DNA of 8,939 bases from Phascolarctobacterium sp. Its GTDB lineage: Bacteria > Bacillota > Negativicutes > Acidaminococcales > Acidaminococcaceae. The position numbers were made by a program, and so were the translations under genes. Below, piece after piece: positions 1 to 5,546 of this stretch. The DNA lies in assembly GCA_003150755.1 (NCBI GenBank), contig QAMT01000003.1:1-8939 (forward strand), given 5' to 3'. The notes beneath the pieces are model-generated. The model was given only the letters and a program-made list of their open reading frames with translations, was not told the origin of the DNA and did no database searches. Positions within the stretch are counted from its first letter, which is position 1. The number at the start of each line of letters is the position of its first letter.

Positions 1-205
1 GCGTTGTCAACATCTTTTTCAAGAAAGTTTCAAAACTCTTTTCAAACTTGTTTCTGTCGCCCTCTCGAACAACAGCTATATTAGTTTATCATTTCTTCAA
101 CGCTTTGTCAAGAAGTTTTTTGAACTTTTTTCAAAGCATTTTTGAAATATTTGCTGCCTCAAACAACAGCTTATTTAGTATACTAAACTTCATCTATACT
201 GTCAA
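1..205 (-). promoter_or_regulatory. Tandem consensus promoters reading leftward, probably for a stable-RNA operon
   Basis: On the minus strand there are two near-consensus sigma-A promoters. The first has TTGACA at 200-205 and TATACT at 177-182 with a 17-bp spacer. The second has TTGACA at 106-111 and TAAACT at 83-88, also with a 17-bp spacer. A third TTGACA at 5-10 would have its -10 outside the window. After each visible -10 comes a similar AGCTGTTGTT stretch, so the units look like diverged tandem copies of about 94-101 bp. The AT-rich tract upstream of 205 could act as an UP element. Tandem strong promoters with no ORF between them are typical of rRNA operons in Firmicutes. The RNA genes themselves are not in the window, so that assignment is an inference. 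Confidence 0.6.
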
Positions 206-394
206 TATGTTTTTTAAGTTTTTTTGATTTATTCTAGTAGACGCTCTCACAGGCTCTATTTAAGCATCAAATCACCTTCTATTACTTTTCCCTTTTATAG
301 GACACTAAGACTCTTTCAGGCATTTTAAGAGGCACATGACTGTATTTTGAGTCCCTTCTCTAAAATCCTACTCCAATAATTTTTTCAAAAGCAA
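206..394. other. Chromosomal intergenic stretch without a gene
   Basis: I see no start codon with a ribosome binding site and no convincing reading frame here. The stretch lies between the native rpsI terminator and the leftward tandem promoters. It is ordinary A+T-rich spacer. Confidence 0.5.
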
Positions 395-422
395 AAAAGA
401 ACACCCCAAAGAGTGTTCTTTT
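395..422 (-). terminator. Native rpsI terminator, now separated from rpsI by the element
   Basis: A perfect 10-bp stem pairs aaaagaacac (395-404) with gtgttctttt (413-422) across an 8-nt loop. On the minus strand the hairpin is followed by a T-rich run (TTTTTTGCTTTT), the layout of an intrinsic terminator. It sits about 20 bases left of the left attachment core. In an unoccupied chromosome it would therefore lie just downstream of the rpsI stop codon. The T tract on the plus side is shorter, so any termination of rightward transcription would be weaker. Confidence 0.75.
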
Positions 423-440
423 GTACAAATCTGAAAAACG

Positions 441-455
441 GATTAACGTTTTGAG
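441..455. repeat. Left attachment core (attL)
   Basis: The sequence gattaacgttttgag is identical to 8739-8753. Here the arm aaaacg (435-440) and the arm cgtttt (447-452) are perfect inverted repeats around the 6-bp spacer gattaa (441-446). That is the architecture expected of a tyrosine recombinase core site with a 6-bp overlap. The left arm is chromosomal and the right arm belongs to the element. The exact crossover position is inferred. Confidence 0.8.
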
Positions 456-572
456 CAATAGTTTTAAAATATTGGTACTTCCGTTATACACAAATATCCA
501 GTTATATCAAGACTTTTAGAATTGTAATATGGATTGTCCTCGATAAAAATGGAATAATTTAGATATGTTTTG

Positions 573-590
573 CTACAATTTACTACAACT
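573..590. repeat. Short direct repeat just upstream of the first promoter
   Basis: Two copies of ctacaa(t/c)t at 573-580 and 583-590 are spaced by 10 bp, one helical turn. They end 6 bp before the -35 box of the promoter for the first gene. The arrangement fits a protein-binding site, perhaps for the product of that gene or an integrase arm site. No direct evidence says which. Confidence 0.3.
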
Positions 591-596
591 TTTTTC

Positions 597-625
597 TTGA
601 CAATCTTCCAACAATCATTTATTAT
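597..625 (+). promoter_or_regulatory. Promoter of the first element gene
   Basis: TTGACA (597-602) is separated by 17 bp from TATTAT (620-625). A perfect TATAAT at 623-628 overlaps it and would give a 20-bp spacer. The site lies about 50 bp upstream of the ATG at 673 and is the clearest promoter on the plus strand of the element. Confidence 0.7.
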
Positions 626-672
626 AATAGTGTAATCCACTTTTACACAATTGAATAGGAAGCGGTGATAAA

Positions 673-1152
673 ATGCCACGAGTCTACAAAACAGTACGTC
701 TAGCTTATGAAACAAAGAAGTGGTTGAATGATTTAATAGCTACTCATGAAGAACAATTGAAAGGCATAAAAGAATCATTAATTACTAAGTATGAAGATTT
801 GCTTCGTGAAAATGAAGAATTTCAAAATTATTCTCCTACACTATCTATAACAGTTTCTAGTGGTAGCATTTTAGAGGCTGCTTATAATTATTGTATGAAT
901 TCAAATTTGTCTCCTTCTGATTGGTCAGCTATATCGGAAGAATGCAAAAAAACCGCAAAGAAAGAAATTGGAAATTTAGATGTTGGAAGTACAACGCCCA
1001 GATTTTTAATAGGTACAGATATACTGGAGGGATTAGAACGATTACAGTGGGAATTGAAACCATCTAACATGCAACGTAATCTTCAATTAAATTTCGTCAT
1101 AAAATTGGTCGTGTTTTTTTACTATAAACATGAAGTTTTAAATAAAAGATGA
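673..1152 (+). CDS. Small protein of 159 residues, possible ribbon-helix-helix-type DNA-binding protein
   Basis: I do not recognise this family with certainty. The start is supported by the GA-rich ribosome binding site aggaagcggtga just upstream. The N-terminus (about residues 5-25) has the strand-then-helix pattern of ribbon-helix-helix proteins, with a short basic strand around KTVRL followed by an amphipathic helix. Similar strand-helix segments recur near residues 57-75 (around TLSITV) and 110-126 (around RFLIG). Residues 20-50 are rich in Glu and Lys and probably helical. The gene has its own consensus promoter and its stop codon lies inside a terminator stem, so it is a single transcription unit at the left end. 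A role in controlling the element or assisting the relaxosome would suit that place but is inferred. It is unlikely to be an enzyme. Confidence 0.6.
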   Translation: MPRVYKTVRLAYETKKWLNDLIATHEEQLKGIKESLITKYEDLLRENEEFQNYSPTLSITVSSGSILEAAYNYCMNSNLSPSDWSAISEECKKTAKKEIGNLDVGSTTPRFLIGTDILEGLERLQWELKPSNMQRNLQLNFVIKLVVFFYYKHEVLNKR

Positions 1153-1168
1153 TGCTTCATCTTTTATT
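1141..1168 (+). terminator. Hairpin terminator after the first gene
   Basis: A perfect 12-bp stem pairs aataaaagatga (1141-1152) with tcatcttttatt (1157-1168) across the loop tgct. The stem contains the stop codon of the upstream gene. The T tract after it is interrupted (atttagtt), so termination may be partial. Confidence 0.6.
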
Positions 1169-1185
1169 ATTTAGTTAGAAAGTTT

Positions 1186-1243
1186 AAGAGTGTCTTACTC
1201 TTTTAAATTTTATATTTAAAGAGTAAAAGTGTATTACTCTTTA
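1186..1243. promoter_or_regulatory. Repeat-rich control region upstream of the leader ORF
   Basis: Two 19-bp direct repeats at 1186-1204 and 1225-1243 differ at only three positions and start 39 bp apart. Both contain ttactctt. Each can also fold: aagagt/actctt in the first, and aagagtaa (1219-1226) with ttactctt (1234-1241) in the second. A TATATT at 1210-1215 lies between them, but no consensus -35 box is visible. This suggests either a promoter controlled by a protein bound at the repeats, or RNA hairpins controlling read-through from the upstream gene. Confidence 0.45.
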
Positions 1244-1260
1244 CAAAGGAGGTGTTAAAC

Positions 1261-1302
1261 ATGAAGCCTAGAGCTTCCCCATTAATAAATATTGCAAAAT
1301 AA
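1261..1302 (+). CDS. Possible 13-residue leader peptide
   Basis: A very strong ribosome binding site, aaaggaggtg, sits at good spacing before an ATG that opens a 14-codon frame encoding MKPRASPLINIAK. The frame ends 31 bp before the start of the next gene. Its first codons can form a small hairpin, gaagc (1263-1267) with gcttc (1273-1277). A strong translation start on so short a frame, directly after a repeat-rich region, suggests a regulatory leader peptide. It could also be a remnant ribosome binding site. No run of identical amino-acid codons is present, so classical amino-acid attenuation is unlikely. Confidence 0.45.
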   Translation: MKPRASPLINIAK

Positions 1303-1333
1303 AAAACTAGCCACACACAAAGGAGAGAACAAA

Positions 1334-1663
1334 ATGAACAATCAATTTACAAATTACCCACTTCAAATTCAAAATGAAGTACAACAAATGAATCATATTT
1401 TTAATACACCTGAAAAACGTGCGTATGTAGCAGATAAAGCAAGACTCAATTTATCTGATAAAACTAAAAGCGATGTTTATAGCGAAGCATATGCACATTT
1501 GATCAATTCGTTAGGTTTAACATCACGTATTCAAGATGAATACACGCAAAAATTAGTTGCCTTTTATTTTCACTCTCAACAAGTTTATTTTAATGGTAAA
1601 TCCATGCTTGAAGATTTTGTTGATAAAGGTAAATTACCACATCTTTTCACTAGTTACCGTTAA
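1334..1663 (+). CDS. Conserved-looking element protein of unknown function, 109 residues
   Basis: I do not recognise a family. I chose the ATG at 1334 because aaaggagag lies 7 bp upstream. An in-frame TTG at 1292 has no such site and overlaps the leader ORF. The product is soluble, has no signal peptide or membrane segment, and looks mostly helical. It has an acidic/basic middle (residues 28-55) and an aromatic-rich stretch near residues 70-86 (around FYFHSQQVYF). It is the first substantial gene of the run leading to the coupling ATPase. The genes of this run follow at short spacing and are probably co-transcribed. A transfer accessory role is a guess from position. Confidence 0.65.
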   Translation: MNNQFTNYPLQIQNEVQQMNHIFNTPEKRAYVADKARLNLSDKTKSDVYSEAYAHLINSLGLTSRIQDEYTQKLVAFYFHSQQVYFNGKSMLEDFVDKGKLPHLFTSYR

Positions 1664-1725
1664 TTTTTTTGAAACGCAGGAGGGATTTCTTCCCTCTTGC
1701 TAAATTTGAAAGGTGGTTGTTATCA

Positions 1726-1986
1726 ATGGGGAAATTATATCTTATTACTACGTTTTCAGGTTCAATATACAAAGTACTAGATAATGATAAAGAAAAATGG
1801 CTTGAGAGAGTTCCTTCACAAGAAGCAACCGTATTAAGAAAAGATGAAGAGAGAATCAGAATATATGAGATTTTACAATTAACACTTGGAAAGCCTGCAA
1901 TATTTGCATTGGAACCGCTCGGCTTAGGAAATTTAACTTTAAGAGAGACTACTATTGTTATAGATATACAGACTATAAATAATTGA
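1726..1986 (+). CDS. Small protein of unknown function, 86 residues
   Basis: No family is recognised. The ATG at 1726 is preferred because aaaggtgg ends 9 bp before it. An upstream in-frame TTG at 1669 lacks a ribosome binding site and would put a gaggga/tccctc hairpin (1680-1696) inside the gene. The product begins with a strand-like hydrophobic stretch (KLYLITTF) and has a charged centre (residues 20-46). It ends with another beta-like hydrophobic stretch (TTIVIDIQ), suggesting a small compact fold. There is no signal peptide or membrane helix. It lies 14 bp upstream of the two-helix membrane protein and is presumably in the same operon. Confidence 0.6.
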   Translation: MGKLYLITTFSGSIYKVLDNDKEKWLERVPSQEATVLRKDEERIRIYEILQLTLGKPAIFALEPLGLGNLTLRETTIVIDIQTINN

Positions 1987-2000
1987 TTGGAGAATAAACT

Positions 2001-2222
2001 ATGAAAAACTTTTGGATGACGAGCACATTCGTCTTGCTTGCAATCATTTCATTCTTTGCTGGCTTCACTGCTGATGGTATTAATTTTACTCGTTGGACAC
2101 CTTGGTTATCTGTAAAAGTAGGACTTACTTTAGCATTAATAACTTTATTGATTCAACTACCTGCATTACTTTCAACACTGATAGAAAATAATATTAAGGG
2201 AGGTAAAAAAGATGAACATTAA
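2001..2222 (+). CDS. Small membrane protein with two predicted helices, 73 residues
   Basis: Two hydrophobic segments, about residues 6-24 and 38-60, are joined by a short loop containing FTRWTPW. The tail (GGKKDEH) is charged. It starts with ATG after ttggaga. Its last 11 bp overlap the next small ORF. Small two-helix proteins beside coupling ATPases are common in Firmicute conjugative and mobilizable elements. A role as a membrane partner of the coupling protein is plausible but not demonstrated. I do not recognise a named family. Confidence 0.7.
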   Translation: MKNFWMTSTFVLLAIISFFAGFTADGINFTRWTPWLSVKVGLTLALITLLIQLPALLSTLIENNIKGGKKDEH

Positions 2223-2349
2223 AGAAAAGGTAAACTTGATTTTATCTGAAATTGAATACTATCTAGCATTCGATGGCATGCAAAGAGAATTCGCCGAAAA
2301 AGGAATTATTAATGCGCTAAAGAAGATAGAACATTTAAAAGGAAGGTAA
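2212..2349 (+). CDS. Small ORF of 45 residues between membrane protein and coupling ATPase
   Basis: The ATG at 2212 follows an excellent ribosome binding site, aagggaggt, located inside the end of the upstream gene. The frame overlaps that gene by 11 bp and stops 4 bp before the coupling ATPase start. Tight packing with a strong start signal argues for real, translationally coupled expression. The peptide (MNIKEKVNLI... to ...HLKGR) is charged and probably two short helices. Its function is unknown. Confidence 0.65.
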   Translation: MNIKEKVNLILSEIEYYLAFDGMQREFAEKGIINALKKIEHLKGR

Positions 2350-2353
2350 TAAA

Positions 2354-3736
2354 TTGAACGTAGAAGTATTAAAGAATAAATTAATTACTCGTATAAAAAA
2401 GGAAAACGAGTATGGCAAACTCTATATTGTTAGTTTGAAAAAGCTGTATAAATCTCGAATCTCAATTCGTCATTTTTTTACACCTTCAAGGGCACTAATA
2501 GCATTTGTTTTTATTGTCGGCTCTTTGCAGATGTTGAAAGATAGCCATGGTAGTAATGGGATTATCCTATTAATGTTTTGTATCTTGATAATACTGTCCT
2601 TGTACATGAAACATAGATTTTTTCCGAAATACCGACCTTTCGAGCCGACACTTCGAAATTTTATTTATCAGAACAACTTATATGAAGCAAAAAACGGTCA
2701 ATTGGTAAGTGAAATTCGCATGGCCTATATAGAAGATTTAGATGTTTTGCGTGTGATTATAGAAAAGAATGGCGATCGTTACCAAAAGATTGCTAATGAA
2801 CTTGGAGAGTCTTTAGAATCTAAGTTAGGAATGCCTTTGTACACTTTAAACGCTACAATCGACTTCGTGGAATATGTATTTAGAAAGTCCCCTGCAGAAA
2901 GAAATGTTATTAAGGCTCTCCCTCTTGAAGATGAAGATATGAGCCTTCAAATTTTCGACAACAACAGAATAATTCTAAGAAACAACTTCTCTACTATCAT
3001 TTCAGGGGTCTCAGGTAGTGGTAAAAGCACATTACTATATGGATTGATAGGACAATTTGTAAGTAAAACTGTTAAAGGAAAGCACGCTAGGCTTTATGTT
3101 CATGACAGTAAGATGTCTGATATTTATAAACATATGGTTTTGGCTGATATGCCCGAAAATCAGTTCGGTACAACTGTAAAAGATGCGTTCTCTATGCTTA
3201 ATGAATTGCTGGAGGAGCTAGAGCGTAGAAAGGAAATTTACACAAATTCTTCTGAATTTGACACAGTTGCCATGGATTTAGATTTAACCTCCGATGTTTT
3301 AGAACCCATTCTTTTCGTGATAGATGAATACCCTTCTCTTCTCGGCTTGATGGACTCAAAACAACGAACGGATTGGAATAAGAAACTCGGAAATTACCTT
3401 AGGCTCTCAAGACAATTATCAATGGGGGCTTGGCTTGTTCTTCAGCAAGCAAATGCAGATGAGACAACTGGGATCAGCACAGGGTTACGTGAACAGTTGG
3501 TTAATAAAATATACACAGGTTCTGAAATAACTGCTCAGAGTGCCCAGATGATGTTTTCAAGAGGGATTAAAGAATTACCTAAAGTTATGGACAAATACGG
3601 TGGTTTACTCTCTATTGACTCAAAAGAACCAGTAGCATTTTTATCTCCTTCATTTGCAGGTGATATTAATGAGATTTTACATCCAGTTCTAGTAAATGCA
3701 TCAAATAATTACAAAAAATTTATAAAGGAATGCTGA
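2354..3736 (+). CDS. FtsK/TcpA-type DNA translocase, probable conjugative coupling protein
   Basis: This 460-residue protein should bring the relaxase-DNA complex to a conjugation channel in the membrane, using ATP to move DNA. Two membrane segments lie near residues 46-60 and 68-86, so the ATPase domain is cytoplasmic. Walker A is GVSGSGKST at 218-226. Walker B is ILFVIDEY at 319-326, with the acidic pair D324 E325. A Gln-rich motif, LVLQQAN, follows at 361-367 as in FtsK/HerA-type motors. The start is TTG at 2354, with ggaagg 7 bp upstream, right after the 45-residue ORF. It is shorter than FtsK/SpoIIIE (no gamma domain, no four-helix N-terminus). The size and two-helix plan match TcpA-like coupling proteins of streptococcal IMEs and ICEs. 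With no VirB4 in the element it presumably docks to another element's channel. Confidence 0.88.
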   Translation: MNVEVLKNKLITRIKKENEYGKLYIVSLKKLYKSRISIRHFFTPSRALIAFVFIVGSLQMLKDSHGSNGIILLMFCILIILSLYMKHRFFPKYRPFEPTLRNFIYQNNLYEAKNGQLVSEIRMAYIEDLDVLRVIIEKNGDRYQKIANELGESLESKLGMPLYTLNATIDFVEYVFRKSPAERNVIKALPLEDEDMSLQIFDNNRIILRNNFSTIISGVSGSGKSTLLYGLIGQFVSKTVKGKHARLYVHDSKMSDIYKHMVLADMPENQFGTTVKDAFSMLNELLEELERRKEIYTNSSEFDTVAMDLDLTSDVLEPILFVIDEYPSLLGLMDSKQRTDWNKKLGNYLRLSRQLSMGAWLVLQQANADETTGISTGLREQLVNKIYTGSEITAQSAQMMFSRGIKELPKVMDKYGGLLSIDSKEPVAFLSPSFAGDINEILHPVLVNASNNYKKFIKEC

Positions 3737-3737
3737 T

Positions 3738-3836
3738 ATGAATGAGGTAAAAATAACTGTAACTGTTAACGGTCAACATATGACAAGTTATGAAGCTGAT
3801 GAAAATATCTACAAAGCTTTACTTGACGCTTTATAA
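3738..3836 (+). CDS. Small ORF of 32 residues after the coupling ATPase
   Basis: The ATG at 3738 follows aaagga by 8 bp and starts 1 bp after the coupling ATPase stop codon, so it is likely translated by coupling. The peptide begins MNEVKITVTVNG, an alternating beta-like stretch, and ends in an amphipathic helix (NIYKALLDAL). The family is not recognised. It could be a small partner of the ATPase or of the following structured DNA. Confidence 0.5.
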   Translation: MNEVKITVTVNGQHMTSYEADENIYKALLDAL

Positions 3837-4032
3837 TCAGCACACATGTTTATTGTTGATGAATCCTAATTAAGCGTTTTGTAAGTGATTAAAACGTGTT
3901 TTAATCACTTATGAAATGCATTCATGCAGCCGGCGGAATGACGGGCCGGTCAGCTTGATAAAGCTGAAAAAAACTAAAATGTACGTCCAATCCTGAACGA
4001 CTTATAAAAGCTGGAACGAAAGGAATATCGAT
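3837..4032. other. Structured non-coding block, candidate origin of transfer or replication, or RNA control element
   Basis: No gene fits here. In order, the block holds a 14-bp perfect inverted repeat (3882-3911), a GC-rich stem ccggc/gccgg (3930-3934 with 3945-3949), and a perfect 7-bp hairpin tcagctt/aagctga (3950-3967). The GC-rich core stands out from its A+T-rich surroundings. Such dense dyad symmetry in a gap between transfer genes is typical of oriT, double-strand or single-strand origins. A cis-acting RNA before the 104-residue gene is also possible. Confidence 0.5.
3882..3911. repeat. 14-bp perfect inverted repeat
   Basis: The arm taagtgattaaaac (3882-3895) and its exact complement (3898-3911) are separated by only two bases, gt. 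An alternative pairing, cgtttt (3875-3880) with aaaacg (3891-3896), competes with it. There is no T tract after it on the plus strand, so a standard terminator is unlikely. A protein-binding dyad or a single-strand origin hairpin fits better. Confidence 0.7.
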
Positions 4033-4347
4033 ATGAAATTAAATGATTTTTTGAAACCTGAGTTACTCGGAAATAAATTCTTAGCAGTAAAAGGATATTC
4101 AGAAGTATTAGACCGTGAAACACAGAAGTTATCTGCGTACCGCTTAAATGTGTCTATTCAAGATGAGAGTTCAGACTTCTTCATGGAAATGATTCAAGTT
4201 AAAGTTAATAATGTAGCTCCTAGCTTAAGTGTTCAAGATTTAAAAAATAATAAAACTACTCCTGTTCTACTTCAAGACTTAAATGTGGGGCAATTTAATG
4301 GAAATTTATGGTTTTCTTGTGCTGATGTCCTACCAGCTAATAAATAA
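4033..4347 (+). CDS. Small beta-rich protein of 104 residues, possible OB-fold replication accessory factor
   Basis: The start is ATG at 4033 after gaaaggaa. The product is soluble, with repeated strand-like hydrophobic stretches (KFLAVKGYSEV at 15-25, AYRLNVSIQ at 35-43, FFMEMIQVKV at 49-58, NLWFSCADV at 91-99). This suggests a small beta barrel. It precedes the Rep/relaxase. In ICEBs1 and related elements a small beta-barrel protein (HelP, DUF961) that aids replication is encoded near the relaxase, so an analogous helper or ssDNA-binding role is possible. I cannot confirm membership in DUF961, and the link rests on position, size and predicted strands. It has its own spacer on both sides. 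Confidence 0.6.
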   Translation: MKLNDFLKPELLGNKFLAVKGYSEVLDRETQKLSAYRLNVSIQDESSDFFMEMIQVKVNNVAPSLSVQDLKNNKTTPVLLQDLNVGQFNGNLWFSCADVLPANK

Positions 4348-4364
4348 TTTCTAGCCTTTGTATC

Positions 4365-4376
4365 TCTTATTTTGGT
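4365..4376. other. Possible rolling-circle nick-site-like motif
   Basis: The sequence tcttattttggt agrees at 10 of 12 positions with tcttatcttgat, the nick region I recall for pC194/pUB110-type rolling-circle plasmids. It lies about 170 bp upstream of a Rep-type gene and just left of a strong hairpin. The match is short and A+T-rich, so chance agreement is quite possible. Confidence 0.25.
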
Positions 4377-4389
4377 TCAAGAATAGAAC

Positions 4390-4407
4390 TGCCCAACTCG
4401 TTGGGCA
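4390..4407. repeat. Strong hairpin upstream of the relaxase
   Basis: The arm tgcccaac (4390-4397) pairs perfectly with gttgggca (4400-4407), in practice a 7-bp stem with a ctcg loop. It is followed by a GC-rich run, agcggagcgtg. There is no T tract, so it is not a terminator. A relaxase recognition hairpin in oriT or a rolling-circle origin is a reasonable reading. Confidence 0.5.
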
Positions 4408-4457
4408 AGCGGAGCGTGTTAGTGGAACGATATTCTTTATCCAAAATTTAGAGGTAC

Positions 4458-4480
4458 GGAAGCGAATAGAATTCGCTTCC
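4458..4480 (+). terminator. 9-bp hairpin followed by a T-rich stretch
   Basis: The arm ggaagcgaa (4458-4466) pairs perfectly with ttcgcttcc (4472-4480) across tagaa. The following tagtttatttatt is T-rich but interrupted. It could end transcription of the 104-residue gene. Alternatively it belongs to the origin structure formed with the hairpin at 4390-4407. A TATAAT at 4495-4500 just beyond it could be the -10 of a relaxase promoter, though no good -35 box is visible. Confidence 0.45.
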
Positions 4481-4542
4481 TAGTTTATTTATTCTATAAT
4501 CAAAGGTTACGAGAAAAAAACAGAAATTATGGGTGATTTTTT

Positions 4543-5322
4543 GTGAGTTATAACCGAAAAATTATCCAAACTAATTCATATATTGAAGTATACGAATATG
4601 AAAAAGTTATCTTTACTCAAGATAAAAATATTGAAAATACTGAACCTAAAAAAGAACGAAAAAAGAAACGAAATTTCGATGAATTATCTACTGCAGAACA
4701 AAATGAACGACTAGAAAGAATTTCAAAGACAAGAAAAAATTCACGTTGGGAAGTTATGAGATTAGTTGATACTAATTTCGATAAAAGAACTTCATTCCTC
4801 ACACTTACAACAAAAGAAAATATTCAAGATAGAAATCAATTTAATTTACTTTTCGACAAATTCATCAAACGTTTAAACTATAAAATTTTCAATTCAAAAA
4901 AACGACTGCTTAAATATCTTGCTGTATTAGAAAAGCAAAAAAGAGGTGCCTGGCACGTTCATATTATGCTTTTTGATTTTCCATTTATTCCCCAACATGA
5001 TTTGGTAAGAATTTGGGGTCTTGGAGGAGTTTGGATAAATAAAATTGATGTTGATTCAAAAGAAAATCGAGGTCGCTACGTCAGCAAATACTTTGAAAAA
5101 GGTATTGGACAAGAACTTCTTGAAAGTTACGGAAAGAAATCTTTTTATTCTTCAAGAAATCTGAAAAAACCTGAAGTTTTGAAATTCGTTAGTTTTGAGA
5201 AAACCGAAAATATCATCAAACATAATGAAGTTCTATATGAAACAGAGTATTCAGGTAAGATTTTCAAAAATGGAGAACTCTTAGAGAACCGTATCAAATA
5301 TAAAAAAATAAAAATTGATTAA
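4543..5322 (+). CDS. Rolling-circle-type HUH Rep protein acting as relaxase
   Basis: The 259-residue product should nick one DNA strand at the origin, stay covalently attached through a tyrosine, and start transfer and perhaps rolling-circle replication. Motif 1 is FLTLTT at 85-90. The metal-binding HUH motif is HVH at 138-140, within GAWHVHIMLF. The tyrosine motif is RYVSKYFEKG at 178-187, with Y179 and Y183 as candidate nucleophiles and K182 between them. Residues 30-70 are highly charged and probably disordered. The family looks like the Rep ORF2/G2P-type initiators used by many streptococcal IMEs in place of canonical MOB relaxases. The start is GTG at 4543 after gggtga, a modest site that may be weakly translated. 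No helicase domain is present, so a host helicase is needed. It is followed at short spacing by xis and int. Confidence 0.85.
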   Translation: MSYNRKIIQTNSYIEVYEYEKVIFTQDKNIENTEPKKERKKKRNFDELSTAEQNERLERISKTRKNSRWEVMRLVDTNFDKRTSFLTLTTKENIQDRNQFNLLFDKFIKRLNYKIFNSKKRLLKYLAVLEKQKRGAWHVHIMLFDFPFIPQHDLVRIWGLGGVWINKIDVDSKENRGRYVSKYFEKGIGQELLESYGKKSFYSSRNLKKPEVLKFVSFEKTENIIKHNEVLYETEYSGKIFKNGELLENRIKYKKIKID

Positions 5323-5337
5323 ATGTGAGGAAATAAA

Positions 5338-5532
5338 ATGAATCGTGAAGGAAAAAACTTCCCTTTATTGTTGACAAGGGAAATGGCAGCTAATTTCTTA
5401 GGGATTGACCCAAAATCTTTTGACAAGTATGTTAGGAGTTCAGATGAGCTAAAAAGGTTCATGGTTGGAAAACAGGAGCGTTATACAATCACTGAACTTG
5501 AAAAATTTATTGTTAATCATTCAATCCATTAA
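5338..5532 (+). CDS. xis: Excisionase-like winged-helix DNA-binding protein
   Basis: This 64-residue protein sits 15 bp after the Rep gene and 14 bp before the integrase, with ribosome binding site gtgagga. Its LTREMAANFLGIDPKSFDKY segment (12-31) is a MerR/HTH_17-type helix-turn-helix. RYTITELEKFI (48-58) completes the wing and the last helix, as in Tn916-type excisionases. Such proteins bend the attachment DNA and drive the integrase toward excision. The symbol reflects function by context and fold, not an identified orthologue. Confidence 0.8.
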   Translation: MNREGKNFPLLLTREMAANFLGIDPKSFDKYVRSSDELKRFMVGKQERYTITELEKFIVNHSIH

Positions 5533-5546
5533 GCGAGGTTAGGTAA

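Noticed and set aside
1..440. CRISPR-like or mobile repeat in the left flank
   Set aside because: The repetition is explained by tandem promoter units of about 94-101 bp. There are no short identical repeats with unique spacers.
464..715. 83-codon minus-strand frame at the left end
   Set aside because: It covers the promoter and start of the first element gene, has no supporting ribosome binding site and looks like random A+T-rich coding.
1292..1333. TTG start for the 109-residue protein
   Set aside because: It has no ribosome binding site and overlaps the leader ORF, whereas the ATG at 1334 has aaaggagag.
1680..1696. gaggga/tccctc hairpin as a terminator
   Set aside because: The stem is only 6 bp and no T tract follows, so it is more likely chance or a minor control structure.
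1669..1725. TTG start for the 86-residue protein
   Set aside because: It has no ribosome binding site and would translate through a small hairpin. The ATG at 1726 is better placed after aaaggtgg.
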